The notes below the pieces were generated by a model, which searched no databases, was not told the DNA's origin, and saw only the letters and a list, made by a program, of their open reading frames with translations. 64,000 bases of DNA from CAYQJL01 sp964612295 (GTDB lineage Bacteria > Eisenbacteria > RBG-16-71-46 > CAIMUX01 > WJJG01). Shown in pieces: positions 26,623 to 35,003 of the stretch. The number at the start of each line of letters is the position of its first letter. Within the stretch, counting starts at the first letter, position 1. The position numbers and the translations under genes are program-made. The stretch covers positions 30,826 to 94,825 of the forward strand of contig CAZTDY010000010.1 in assembly GCA_964612295.1 (NCBI GenBank), given 5' to 3'.

Positions 26623-27513
26623 CTAGTCACCCTGGCCGCTCCGCGGCGACCCTGTGCTGCGATCGGGAACGATATCGACGGCCCAGGCCAGGATCTCGGG
26701 TACTCCTCCTCCCGGGCCTTTCAGGTTGTAGAGTACTTTCGGGAATGGCCGATCCTTGAAGGACTCGGCGGCCACCGTGACTCCGGACGCTGCATCGAGC
26801 AGGGTTCCCTGATAGCTGTATCGACGAACAACCACGTTGCCTCCATCGGCGCTCATCGACTCGCGCTTCTGAAAGATCGTCCCTGGGATCTTCTCGATGT
26901 ACACCTTCGTGCTGTACGCTTGCGTCCCAATCTCATCTGGGGTGATCACAGCGAAGTACCGACAACCGGTCTGGAGCAGCTCCTCGGGATGAGCCCTCCA
27001 GAGCCGGTACTTGCATTCGCACTCCTCCGCCTCTGGGAACTTCGCGAACCTGTGCGATTGCTCGCCTAGGCTAAGCGCGTCACTGACCCCACGAGACCAC
27101 TCGACATCGAGTTCCCCGTGCTGGTCTGTCATCAGGCACAGGATCGTACCCGAGGCCAGATTAGCCCGGGACCGGTCCCCTCCCGGGGTCGGCCGTTTGG
27201 AAGCACGTCGTGTCGTGGCACGCAAATCGTCAAGTTCCCTAACGAGCATCTTCTGACAGACCGACTGATTGCGCTCATGCAAGTGTTCCCGGAAGCCAAA
27301 CATTCCCACCGCGCCGGCACCCATGAAGACGATCGCCACCGCGAATGCAAGGACGATCGGCCTGGCCCGCCCTGTGACGCCTGGAATGTGGCCGAAGCGC
27401 CGTGTGCATTTCACGACTCGGTAGGCGAGTCCGATCATGTTCACGGCGATGATTGCGATGGCGACCAGCATCGCCCAGAAAAAGAAGGGGAATTCGAGGA
27501 TCGTCGATTCCAT
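26623..27513 (-). CDS. Hypothetical membrane protein with large soluble domain
   Basis: 296 residues, no family recognised. Two hydrophobic segments near the N terminus (about 7-28 and 50-72) are followed by a basic helix and a soluble domain of about 210 residues that contains a Cys-rich patch (EAEECECKYRLW) and ends in a Gly/Pro-rich region. If the N terminus is cytosolic, the C-terminal domain is cytosolic too. It starts 28 bp after the stop of a second unknown membrane protein and is probably cotranscribed with it. The base composition is less GC-rich and less codon-biased than that of its neighbours, and the pair may be an acquired or fast-evolving insert. Start codon support is weak (no clear SD). 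Confidence 0.6.
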   Translation of the reverse strand: MESTILEFPFFFWAMLVAIAIIAVNMIGLAYRVVKCTRRFGHIPGVTGRARPIVLAFAVAIVFMGAGAVGMFGFREHLHERNQSVCQKMLVRELDDLRATTRRASKRPTPGGDRSRANLASGTILCLMTDQHGELDVEWSRGVSDALSLGEQSHRFAKFPEAEECECKYRLWRAHPEELLQTGCRYFAVITPDEIGTQAYSTKVYIEKIPGTIFQKRESMSADGGNVVVRRYSYQGTLLDAASGVTVAAESFKDRPFPKVLYNLKGPGGGVPEILAWAVDIVPDRSTGSPRSGQGD

Positions 27514-27541
27514 GGCCCCGCTACCTTCGTTACAGCACCGC

Positions 27542-27985
27542 TCAGCTCAAGAGTGACTCAATCATCGAGCCCGCGACCAGAAGCATGCCCCCCAGCGCCA
27601 AGAGGACCATCACCCTCCACGGAGGCCGGCTCAAACGCACCTCATGAACCGCGAAGATGTTGGCAAATGCGTCCATCTCGGAGGCCCGAATCTCTCGGCC
27701 GACGACACAGTCGTCCTTCCCCACATCGGCCCGCAGCTGACGCAGCACACTCTTGAACGGCCCTTCGAGATCCTCGGCGTTCATACTTGTTTCCATCCAG
27801 TGAATCTGTTGCTCGCGGTTTCTTCGATAGCGCTCTATGGCCTCTCGACTGATCGACTGACAATCCACCGAGAAGCGAACCCTGCCCATATGATAGGATA
27901 CGAGATCAGAAAACGCTCGGTAGGCTGCGGCGAGGATCAGCCCTCCGCCTACCACGTATACAGCCACTGAGCACCAGATCAGCAT
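27542..27985 (-). CDS. Hypothetical two-TM membrane protein
   Basis: 147 residues from the ATG at 27985, with GAGGA 9 bp upstream on the minus strand; the longer frame from 28018 lacks one. One membrane segment at the N terminus (LIWCSVAVYVVGGGLILAAA) and one at the C terminus (VMVLLALGGMLLVAGSMI) bracket a charged middle of about 95 residues (ERYRRNREQQIHWMETSM and neighbours). This topology puts the middle in one compartment, likely the cytosol. I recognise no family. It is upstream of, and likely cotranscribed with, the other membrane protein at 26623-27513. Confidence 0.6.
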   Translation of the reverse strand: MLIWCSVAVYVVGGGLILAAAYRAFSDLVSYHMGRVRFSVDCQSISREAIERYRRNREQQIHWMETSMNAEDLEGPFKSVLRQLRADVGKDDCVVGREIRASEMDAFANIFAVHEVRLSRPPWRVMVLLALGGMLLVAGSMIESLLS

Positions 27986-28101
27986 ATCGAATTCCTCACC
28001 GCCAAGTACGGGTGCCAAGCAGCATCAGTGGTTCGCTCACCTGGGCGACCCATCTTCATCCTATCACTGAAGACTGGGCCGATCACGGTGGTTCTCCGCG
28101 G

Positions 28102-28512
28102 TCAACTCTCAAGCGAGGCGAGCAATCGGTCGAGAAAGACCACCTGTGCCTCGTGAATCCTCGACCGGGCTTGATCAAGTGGGAAGAACTCCACCTTGGT
28201 GATCTCGAGTGGATCTACTCTCAAGTGAATCTTTCCCGCCGGAAGCCGCCAGCCAAACGCCTTTACGCGCTTTCTCTTGCTCCGATAGACCGACTCCCCG
28301 AGTTCCTGCAGTTGACTCTCGGGGATGTCCAGGCCCAGCTCCTCGCGGACTTCCCGAACAGCGGCGTGAATGGGTCGTTCGGTGTCGGGCTCATATTCTC
28401 CCTTGGGGATGCTCCAGGCCTCGATATCCTCCCGCCCACTCGAGTGAACGAGGAGGACTTCAAGAGCGGCCACGTGGTGACGATAGATTACGACTCCTGC
28501 GGATTTCAACAC
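28102..28512 (-). CDS. Nudix hydrolase
   Basis: The GTG at 28512 is chosen because AGGAGG lies 9 bp upstream on the minus strand, giving MLKSAGVVIYRHH, a typical Nudix opening (136 residues). The Nudix box is recognisable as WSIPKGEYEPDTERPIHAA followed by VREVREELGLD. There are six residues instead of five between the Gly of KGEY and the first conserved Glu, so the loop carries a one-residue insertion; the REVREE metal-binding core is intact. WSIPKGEY is typical of a subgroup of predicted NTP or diadenosine-polyphosphate hydrolases. Substrate unknown. It is the most upstream gene of the minus-strand trio. Confidence 0.85.
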   Translation of the reverse strand: MLKSAGVVIYRHHVAALEVLLVHSSGREDIEAWSIPKGEYEPDTERPIHAAVREVREELGLDIPESQLQELGESVYRSKRKRVKAFGWRLPAGKIHLRVDPLEITKVEFFPLDQARSRIHEAQVVFLDRLLASLES

Positions 28513-28820
28513 GGGCTCCAACCTCCTCTCTTCGAGCAACAGGTCAGGATCCAGAAGACGATTCAGGTTCCCGACATTACACTAGAGCTTGTCCCTGCTG
28601 GACAGCGGATTTCACGGCTCTCAAATGTGAGCATCCGCAGCCTGACCAAGGGTCTCGTCCGCTGTCCGATCCCGTTCGTGACCTGATTGAGCCCTGGCCG
28701 GTCGGCCGTGGCATCGACAAGGCGGGTCACTACATCTTGTTCCGTGGATAGCCAGTACGGGACCAAACGCGGTGCTTCGCGGAGATTGGCGCAGGCGTCC
28801 ACGCGAGCGAGTCGAAGCCC
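28513..28820. other. Gap between the Nudix gene and the pyr promoter, no gene seen
   Basis: About 300 bp between divergent transcripts. Short frames exist on both strands but none carries a start with a convincing SD plus a recognisable protein. It should contain the promoter of the minus-strand Nudix gene; I could not pick one with confidence. Confidence 0.4.
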
Positions 28821-28850
28821 TTGACGCCCGCCCCGCCCATTTGATACATT
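28821..28850 (+). promoter_or_regulatory. Promoter of the pyrimidine operon
   Basis: TTGACG (28821-28826) with an 18-bp spacer to TACATT (28845-28850). Transcription would start near 28857 and give a leader of about 245 nt before pyrR, the arrangement expected for attenuation control. Confidence 0.5.
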
Positions 28851-28961
28851 CGCTCCGATTTTGAGCTCACAGGCCTTTAAGTCGATCCCGAGAGGTCACA
28901 AGGTGTCGCGAGCAGGGAGCTGCAAACAAAGAGGGGCCGCGCGAGGTCCACGCAGGGAATC

Positions 28962-28998
28962 AACGCCGGGATGGCTTGTCCATTCGGCGTTTTATTTT
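28962..28998 (+). terminator. First hairpin with T-rich tail in the pyr leader
   Basis: AACGCCG (28962-28968) pairs with CGGCGTT (28985-28991) and GATGG (28970-28974) with CCATT (28980-28984), one bulged G, loop CTTGT; the tail is TTTTATTTT. It looks like an intrinsic terminator in its own right, 22 bp before the second one. Confidence 0.6.
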
Positions 28999-29012
28999 GC
29001 CCTTCGGGGTAG

Positions 29013-29043
29013 CCGCTGACCTGTTTAGGTCAGCGGTTTTTTT
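29013..29043 (+). terminator. Attenuator terminator before pyrR
   Basis: Perfect 10-bp stem CCGCTGACCT (29013-29022) and AGGTCAGCGG (29027-29036), loop GTTT, followed by seven T residues. Placed 60 bp before the pyrR start, with a left arm that can pair with the PyrR-binding loop. Confidence 0.88.
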
Positions 29044-29102
29044 GTGCCTCCGGGGGGATCCGGCGGCCTGAGGATGACCCTCTGCAAGAGCGAGGAGCAT
29101 GG

Positions 29103-29660
29103 ATGAACCTGAAACGCAAAGCCGTGATCATGAACGCGGATGAGATTCGCCGCGCGATCGTGAGGATCGCGCACGAGATCGTCGAGGCGAACGGTGGCAT
29201 CGCTCAAGTCTGCCTGGTGGGCATCCGCAAGCGCGGCGCCCCCCTGGCCGATCGGATTCGCGAACAGATCGTGAAGATCGAGGGAGAGGAGCTTCCCCTG
29301 GGGGTCCTCGACATCACCCTCTACCGGGACGATGTGCACATGGTCGCGCCCCAGCCCCTGGTCGAATCGACCGAGATTCCCTTCTCGGTCGAAAAAATGG
29401 TGGTCGTCCTGGTCGACGACGTGCTTTTCACCGGCCGCACGGTTCGAGCGGCGATGGATGCGGTGATGGACTTCGGTCGGCCCCGTTCGATCCAGCTGGC
29501 GGTCTTGGTCGATCGCGGTCATCGGGAACTCCCCATTCGAGCGGACTTCGTGGGCAAGAACGTCCCCACCTCGGCCCGCGAAATCGCCAAGGTCTACCTG
29601 GAAGAGACCGACGAGTGCGACGAGGTGGTGATCTCGGAGGTGGATGAGTCCGAAGCCTAG
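29103..29660 (+). CDS. pyrR: PyrR, bifunctional pyr operon attenuator/uracil phosphoribosyltransferase
   Basis: 185 residues; SD GAGGAG 5 bp before the ATG. A type I phosphoribosyltransferase fold with the PRPP loop VVVLVDDVLFTGRTVRAA (about 99-116), the flexible hood LYRDDVH near residue 75 and VLVDRGHRELPIRADFVGKN at the C-terminal part, all typical of PyrR. The protein binds UMP/UTP and the leader RNA to favour termination, and can also convert uracil plus PRPP to UMP. First gene of pyrR-B-C-(TPR)-K-D-F and preceded by a PyrR-type attenuator. Confidence 0.95.
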   Translation: MNLKRKAVIMNADEIRRAIVRIAHEIVEANGGIAQVCLVGIRKRGAPLADRIREQIVKIEGEELPLGVLDITLYRDDVHMVAPQPLVESTEIPFSVEKMVVVLVDDVLFTGRTVRAAMDAVMDFGRPRSIQLAVLVDRGHRELPIRADFVGKNVPTSAREIAKVYLEETDECDEVVISEVDESEA

Positions 29661-29717
29661 TCACAGGGCAAGGGGAGCGTCTGCGGGGGATGCTCGCTCA
29701 AAGGAGAAGCCAGAGAA

Positions 29718-30689
29718 ATGGCATTTCAGCATCTGATCGGAATTGAGGAACTCGAGTCCGAGGACGTCCTCACCATTCTGGACACCGCGCGGACCTTTCG
29801 TGAGGTTCTCGACCGGCCCATCAAGAAGGTGCCGGCCTTGCGGGGCATCACGATCTGCAACGCATTCTACGAGCCGAGCACCCGGACCCGGGTCTCGTTC
29901 GAGCTGGCGGAGAAGCGCCTCAGCGCCGACACCGTCAACTTCTCGGTGGCCGGATCGAGCGTCGGCAAGGGGGAGACCCTTCGCGACACGATCCAGAATC
30001 TAGAGGCCATGAAGCTCGACGTGGTAGTCGTTCGCCACCGGTCCGCCGGCGTACCGATCTATCTGGCGGATCATCTCGATTCGAAGATCGTCAACGCGGG
30101 CGACGGCCAGCATGAACACCCCACCCAGGCTCTGTTGGATCTCTACACGATCCGCGAGAAGAAGGGGCGCATTGCGGGTCTGAAGGTGGCCATCGTCGGC
30201 GATGTGAGGCACAGCCGGGTGGCCCGCTCGAACATCTGGGGGCTCACCAAACTCGGCGCCCAGGTCACGCTGGTGGGGCCGCGGACCCTCATGCCCGAGG
30301 ATGTGGAGCGGATGGGGGCCACGGTCTCCGATACGCTCGCCGAGGGCATCGCCGATGCGGATGTGATCTACATGCTCAGACTCCAGCTCGAACGCATGAA
30401 GGCCGGCTACCTGCCCTCGCTTCGCGAGTATGCCATGACCTTCGGGCTGGCCCCGGAGTCGATCAAGCCGGCCAAGCCCGACGTCCTCATCATGCACCCG
30501 GGACCGATGAACCGGGGCGTTGAAATCCACACCCGGCTGGCCGACGGTCCTCAGTCGGTCATCCTCGAGCAGGTGACCAACGGGGTGGCCGTCCGCATGT
30601 CGGTGCTCTACCTGATCAGCGGGGGGCAGCCCCCCGAGCCGATGTCGCCGAGCGACGTGCTGATGTCGGCGCATCCGGCAGGACGCTAG
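29718..30689 (+). CDS. pyrB: Aspartate carbamoyltransferase catalytic chain
   Basis: 323 residues; SD AAAGGAG upstream. The carbamoyl-phosphate site YEPSTRTRVSFELAEKRL (about 54-71), HRSAGVP, NAGDGQHEHPTQALLDLYT for aspartate/carbamoyl phosphate contacts and VMHPGPMNRGVEI near the C terminus are all in place. It catalyses the committed step of UMP synthesis, joining carbamoyl phosphate and aspartate. No pyrI regulatory chain is next to it, so control is probably through the pyrR attenuator. Confidence 0.97.
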   Translation: MAFQHLIGIEELESEDVLTILDTARTFREVLDRPIKKVPALRGITICNAFYEPSTRTRVSFELAEKRLSADTVNFSVAGSSVGKGETLRDTIQNLEAMKLDVVVVRHRSAGVPIYLADHLDSKIVNAGDGQHEHPTQALLDLYTIREKKGRIAGLKVAIVGDVRHSRVARSNIWGLTKLGAQVTLVGPRTLMPEDVERMGATVSDTLAEGIADADVIYMLRLQLERMKAGYLPSLREYAMTFGLAPESIKPAKPDVLIMHPGPMNRGVEIHTRLADGPQSVILEQVTNGVAVRMSVLYLISGGQPPEPMSPSDVLMSAHPAGR

Positions 30690-30697
30690 GAAAAAAC

Positions 30698-30723
30698 GAA
30701 CGCGCGTGCGCGCAGGCGCGTTC
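30698..30723 (+). repeat. Intercistronic hairpin between pyrB and pyrC
   Basis: Perfect 8-bp arms GAACGCGC (30698-30705) and GCGCGTTC (30716-30723) with a 10-nt loop, preceded by a run of six A. No T-tract follows on the plus strand, so an mRNA-stability or processing element is more likely than a terminator; read on the minus strand it would be followed by T6. Confidence 0.45.
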
Positions 30724-30748
30724 ACGAATATGAGGGAGCAAGAAGGAC

Positions 30749-32101
30749 ATGGCAGACACCAATCAAGCGACCGGCCTCTGGAAGGCCGCCGAGACGATTC
30801 TGCTTAGAGGGGCGACCGTCGTCGATCCGGCAGCCGGGCTGGAGGCGAAGCAGGACATCTTCATCCGGCGCGGCAAGATCGAAGGGCTCTCTCCGAGCAT
30901 CGGGCGGGACGCCGACCTGGTCGTTGATCTGGACGGGCTCGTCTGTTCGCCCGGCTTCGGCGACCTGCACGTGCACTTTCGTGAGCCGGGCGGCGAGGAG
31001 TCCGAGACCATCGCGTCCGGATCGAAGGCCGCCGCGGTGGGCGGCTTCACCCGCGTAGCCTGTATGCCCAATACCAAGCCGGCCATCGACACGCGGGGGC
31101 AGGTCGAGTATGTGATCCGCCGGGGGGAGGGTGCCGGGCACTGCCGGGTGTTCCCGGTCGCTGCGGCGACAAAGGAACGCCAGGGCGAGATCCTGGCTGA
31201 GATGCGAGAGATGCAGCTGGCCGGAGCCGTGGCGGTTTCGGACGACGGCAGCCCCGTGGGGAACCCGCAGGTCATGCGGCGCCTCCTCGAGTATGCCGGG
31301 ACCTGGGATCTCCTCGTGATCACCCACGCGGAGGATCCGCATCTGAGCGGCAATGGGGTGATGAACGAGGGGTACTGGTCGACCGCCCTGGGTGTGCCGG
31401 GCATTCCAACCGCCTCGGAGGGGATCGCGATTGCCCGGGACGTCCGCCTCTGCGAGCTGACCGGTGCGCGGCTTCACGTCGCTCACGTGAGCACTCGGGA
31501 GGGGGTGGAGATCATCCGCGCGGCAAAAGCGCGCGGGATCCCGGTCACGGCCGAAACCGCCCCCCACTACCTGGCGCTCACCGACGGAGCCTTGCGTACC
31601 TACGATACGGTCTATAAGGTCAATCCGCCCCTGCGCACCGAGGAGGATCGGCTGGCGATCCTGGCCGGGGTCAAGGATGGCACGCTCGATATCATCGCCA
31701 CCGACCATGCCCCTCACGCGCAGGACTACAAGGATCAGGAACTGGATCACGCGCCCCCTGGTATGATCGGATTGGAGACCTCGTTGGGGGTGAGCCTCGA
31801 GTATCTTCACCACCGGGAGGGGCTGAGTCTCACCGAGGTCGTTCGGGCCTTCTCCAGCCGGGTGAGCGAGATCGCCGGCTGGGGTGGCGGCCGAATCCAG
31901 ATGGGCGAGGATGTCGACCTCGCGGTCTTCGATCCGCGTGAGGAGTGGATCGTCGACCCTGAGACTTTTGCGTCCCTGTCCCGCAACTGCCCCTTCCAGG
32001 GGTGGAAGCTGCGCGGCCGGGTCAAGATGACGATTTGCGGGGGGCAGTTGACCCACGAGGAAAACGTGCGGTTCAAACCGTCCGAACGCCTGCTGTCCTA
32101 G
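30749..32101 (+). CDS. pyrC: Dihydroorotase, class I
   Basis: 450 residues, the length of class I (AllB/PyrC-long) dihydroorotases. The metal-binding HxH is in GDLHVHFREPG (about residues 70-80), the substrate site in MPNTKPAIDT, further metal ligands in VAHVSTREG and AETAPHYLALTD, and the catalytic Asp in ATDHAPH. The conserved order shows an active amidohydrolase converting carbamoyl aspartate to dihydroorotate. SD GGGAG sits well upstream of the ATG, and AAGAAGGA directly before it. It precedes a TPR lipoprotein inserted in the operon. Confidence 0.95.
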   Translation: MADTNQATGLWKAAETILLRGATVVDPAAGLEAKQDIFIRRGKIEGLSPSIGRDADLVVDLDGLVCSPGFGDLHVHFREPGGEESETIASGSKAAAVGGFTRVACMPNTKPAIDTRGQVEYVIRRGEGAGHCRVFPVAAATKERQGEILAEMREMQLAGAVAVSDDGSPVGNPQVMRRLLEYAGTWDLLVITHAEDPHLSGNGVMNEGYWSTALGVPGIPTASEGIAIARDVRLCELTGARLHVAHVSTREGVEIIRAAKARGIPVTAETAPHYLALTDGALRTYDTVYKVNPPLRTEEDRLAILAGVKDGTLDIIATDHAPHAQDYKDQELDHAPPGMIGLETSLGVSLEYLHHREGLSLTEVVRAFSSRVSEIAGWGGGRIQMGEDVDLAVFDPREEWIVDPETFASLSRNCPFQGWKLRGRVKMTICGGQLTHEENVRFKPSERLLS

Positions 32102-32131
32102 CGGGCGGGGACCAAGACAAGGGGCGCCGGA

Positions 32132-34072
32132 TTGGCGGAGTCAGCGGAATTGGTGGCGAGCTCGAAGAGGCCTTTTCGGCAACCGACGAGGCGATGGCCG
32201 GGCCATCTGGGCATCGCGGTCACGTGCCTGCTCCTGGCGGCGCTCGCCGGGGGGCTGACCAGCTGCGCTTACTTCAACACCTTCTATCACGCCAAGAAGT
32301 ACTACTCGAAGGCCCAGCGTCTCCAGCGGGAGAGCCGCTCGGAGAAACTCTCGTCGGAAGCCTCGCGGGCCTACGATTCCGCGATCGAGAAGTGCGTCAA
32401 GGTGATCGTCGAACAGGGCGGCGGCTGGAAGGCCGGGATCGACGATGCCCTCTTCCTGATGGGGGCCTGCTACTACGGAAAACGCGAGTACGAAACGGCC
32501 ATCAAGAAGTTCAACGAACTGATGCTCAACTACCCCGACTCGCAACATGTGCCCGAGGCGCTCTTCTATACCGGCCTCTGTTACCATCGCACGCGCAACT
32601 ACGGAACGGCAGAGCGCGTCTTCGACCGTGTTCTGCGCGACCACCCGGAACTGGAGCGAAGGGACGAGATCTTTTTCATCACCGCCCAGGGTCTCGAGGC
32701 CGAGGGGGATGAGGATCGTGCCCTGCGCCAGTACCGCCGCCTGCACACCGACTTCCGCAAGAGCGAGCGAAGGGAGGATGCGCTCGGACGGATCGGCGAG
32801 ATCTATTTCAATCGCGGGGAATACGACAGTGCGCTCACCGCCTTTGAGGATTTCGCCCAGATCACGCAGGATGATGAACTCTACTTCGAAGCCCAGCTCG
32901 ATGCGGGCGCGTGTCTCGTCCGCCTGGGAGAGCACGATCGCGCCGTGGGCATCTACGAGAGCGTTCTGCCCGACAACCCCGAACGCAACGAGCAGGGAGG
33001 GCAGGTCTGGTTGGCCATGGCCGAGGCGGAGAATCGCCGGGGGCGACATGAGCAGGCGCTCGAGCATCTCGGCAAGGTGTCGGAGCATTTCGCCAAGCGA
33101 GGGCTGGGACTGGAGGCCGACTTCCGGCTCGGGTATACGCACGAGGTGTACCTGCAGGACTACGAGAAGGCCCGCGAGTCTTACGAGACAGCCACACGAT
33201 CGCGGCAAAGATCGGTGTTCAAGGAGCAGGCCAACCGGCGCCTGCAGAATCTGAGCTATCTCGAAGAGCTGCAGGTTTCCCTGGATGGAGAAGCCACCGC
33301 CGCCCAGCAGCGCGCGGATGCCGCACTCAAGGTGGCCGAGTTCGCGCTCTTCGAATCGGACGATGCGGAAGAGGCCCTGGAGCACTATCAAGAGGTGATC
33401 CGCGGGTTCCCCGACAGCGAGGCGGCCACGCGGGCCGCCTACGCGCGGGCGTGGATCCATCACAATCGAACCGACTCCCTCGCGTTGGCCGCCCGGGAAT
33501 TCGAGGAGCTGGTGGAAGGCGATCCCGGGTCGCCTCAGGCGGAGCAGGCGCTCGCGCATCTCACCGACATCGGTCTGTCCGAGCCCAGGCGCGCGGCCCT
33601 CGGCCAGCTGGTGCGATCCGCCAAGGCGCGCGAGCAGCGTCTGGCCGATTCGATGGCGGTGGTCGAGTCCCTCGCCGTGGCCGACTCGCTGGCCCTCGTG
33701 GCCGATTCTCTCGCGGTTCTGGCGGCCGAAAGGGCCACCGCGGTTGAAACCGTGGCAGGAGAGGCCGTCGCCGACAGCGCTCAGATCGAGGTCCTGGAAG
33801 GAAACCGGCCCCCGGATTCGTCGTCACTGCCGATGTCCCCGATCGCGGAGATGGACTCTTCAGGAACTCGTCGCAGGCAATTGAGCGAGGAAGAGATGCG
33901 CAGGAGGCCTCCTCGTCCCGAGGCCGGGCCGACTCCCCTGGCGGGGCAGGGTTCTCCCGACTCCGCGCGAACGCTGCCCGACTCCACGGGCCAGGCGGTC
34001 ACCGACACGCTCACGGCCCAGCCGGCGGTCCCCGACACGTTGCCGGCGCCGCAGGACGAGGAATCCTCGTGA
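32132..34072 (+). CDS. TPR-repeat outer-membrane-type lipoprotein
   Basis: 646 residues from a TTG start with AAGGGG 8 bp upstream. The signal sequence ends with GGLTSC, a perfect lipobox (Leu -3, Thr -2, Ser -1, Cys45). The mature start CAYFNTFYHAKKYY is a motif I know from large TPR lipoproteins of the FCB group. About ten TPR-like helical pairs run from residue 70 to 480 (for example RVFDRVLRDHPELERRDE, HYQEVIRGFPDSEAA), resembling BamD/YbgF-like scaffolds. The tail (about 490-646) is low complexity: repeated ADSLA units, then a Pro/Ser/Thr/Asp-rich region. It is embedded between pyrC and pyrK with small gaps, an unexpected neighbour for pyrimidine enzymes; it may only share the transcript. 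Confidence 0.78.
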   Translation: MAESAELVASSKRPFRQPTRRWPGHLGIAVTCLLLAALAGGLTSCAYFNTFYHAKKYYSKAQRLQRESRSEKLSSEASRAYDSAIEKCVKVIVEQGGGWKAGIDDALFLMGACYYGKREYETAIKKFNELMLNYPDSQHVPEALFYTGLCYHRTRNYGTAERVFDRVLRDHPELERRDEIFFITAQGLEAEGDEDRALRQYRRLHTDFRKSERREDALGRIGEIYFNRGEYDSALTAFEDFAQITQDDELYFEAQLDAGACLVRLGEHDRAVGIYESVLPDNPERNEQGGQVWLAMAEAENRRGRHEQALEHLGKVSEHFAKRGLGLEADFRLGYTHEVYLQDYEKARESYETATRSRQRSVFKEQANRRLQNLSYLEELQVSLDGEATAAQQRADAALKVAEFALFESDDAEEALEHYQEVIRGFPDSEAATRAAYARAWIHHNRTDSLALAAREFEELVEGDPGSPQAEQALAHLTDIGLSEPRRAALGQLVRSAKAREQRLADSMAVVESLAVADSLALVADSLAVLAAERATAVETVAGEAVADSAQIEVLEGNRPPDSSSLPMSPIAEMDSSGTRRRQLSEEEMRRRPPRPEAGPTPLAGQGSPDSARTLPDSTGQAVTDTLTAQPAVPDTLPAPQDEESS

Positions 34073-34956
34073 TGGGTGGATCCCCAGGACCGAAGCAGAT
34101 TCAGGCTCCCGGCGCGGGATACGCAAGTGTTTGCAGCGCCCGAATCCTCCAGAACAAGAGTGTTGCCGAGGGCATGTACGATCTGCGCCTTGCCGTGCCG
34201 CCGGACTGGGGTCCCACCGTGGCCGGGCAATTCGTATCGATCAGTTTGGAACGCGCCTGGCGGGAGGATGAGCCGGGCGGCGGAGGGGCTTTGCTTCGCA
34301 GGCCCTTCAGCATCGCTGGATACTCGAAGGGCGAGGACCACAGCGAGCTGCGCCTTCTCTACGCTCCGGTCGGCAAGGTCACCGGGCGCCTCTGCGAGGC
34401 GCAGCCCGGGACCCGACTCGAGCTCATGGGCCCCCGGGGAACCGCGTTCCCTCTGCCCGCGGATCACCATCCGGTGCTGGTCGGCGGCGGTCGCGGGCTG
34501 GCCCCATTCCTCTACGTGGCTGACGAGTTGCTTGCCGAAGAGCGCGCATTCACCTTGCTCTATGGACTGCGGACGGCCGCCCAGCGCGTTGGACTGGGGC
34601 GCCTGGAGTCGTCTTCCCTGGTGGCCACCGAAGACGGAACGGGGGGGACGAAGGGCACGGTGATCGATCTGCTGGATCAACTCCCGCCTTTGCCCCAGCC
34701 CCCGGCGGTTCTGGCCTGCGGTCCCCACGGGATGCTGGCGGCGGTGGCCGATTGGGCGCGCAGCCGCGAGATTCCCTGCTGGGTCTCGCTCGAGGAGGTG
34801 TTCGGCTGCGGGATCGGCATCTGCGCCGGGTGCGCCATTCCGGCGATCAAGTCTCACGGGGGAGAGTACGGCCGTTTTCTGTGGGCCTGTCGTGAGGGTC
34901 CGGTGGTTGCCGCCGAGGACGTGGACTGGGAGCGCTGGCGAGAGCTTTGGGGATAG
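34072..34956 (+). CDS. pyrK: Dihydroorotate dehydrogenase electron-transfer subunit
   Basis: 294 residues from the ATG at 34072 (TGATG overlap with the preceding stop); a GTG at 34069 is possible. A ferredoxin-reductase-like FAD domain with LRRPFSIAGYS (FAD-binding RxFS), an NAD-binding region (VLVGGGRGLAPFLYVADEL), and a C-terminal [2Fe-2S] cluster with Cys residues in VFGCGIGICAGCAIP and LWACREGPV. PyrK passes electrons from dihydroorotate via FMN/FAD/Fe-S to NAD+, with PyrDB. The next gene is pyrD, so the class 1B heteromeric enzyme is encoded here. Confidence 0.95.
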   Translation: MGGSPGPKQIQAPGAGYASVCSARILQNKSVAEGMYDLRLAVPPDWGPTVAGQFVSISLERAWREDEPGGGGALLRRPFSIAGYSKGEDHSELRLLYAPVGKVTGRLCEAQPGTRLELMGPRGTAFPLPADHHPVLVGGGRGLAPFLYVADELLAEERAFTLLYGLRTAAQRVGLGRLESSSLVATEDGTGGTKGTVIDLLDQLPPLPQPPAVLACGPHGMLAAVADWARSREIPCWVSLEEVFGCGIGICAGCAIPAIKSHGGEYGRFLWACREGPVVAAEDVDWERWRELWG

Positions 34957-35003
34957 AGAGCTGCGGGTGAGCCGCGGCGAATCGGGCAAGGAGATCCGGG
35001 CGG

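Larger units (their letters stand above)
28857..29043 (+). promoter_or_regulatory. PyrR-dependent attenuator leader
   Basis: The leader carries GATCCCGAGAGGTC at 28884-28897. This matches the conserved PyrR binding-loop core UCCnGAGAGG known from Bacillus pyr leaders, flanked by CCTT (28874-28877) and AAGG (28900-28903), which can close the stem. AGGTCA of this loop (28893-28898) is complementary to TGACCT (29017-29022), the left arm of the strong terminator before pyrR. Binding of PyrR-UMP would therefore sequester AGGUCA and let the terminator form, the Bacillus-type logic. The immediate downstream gene is pyrR. Confidence 0.75.
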
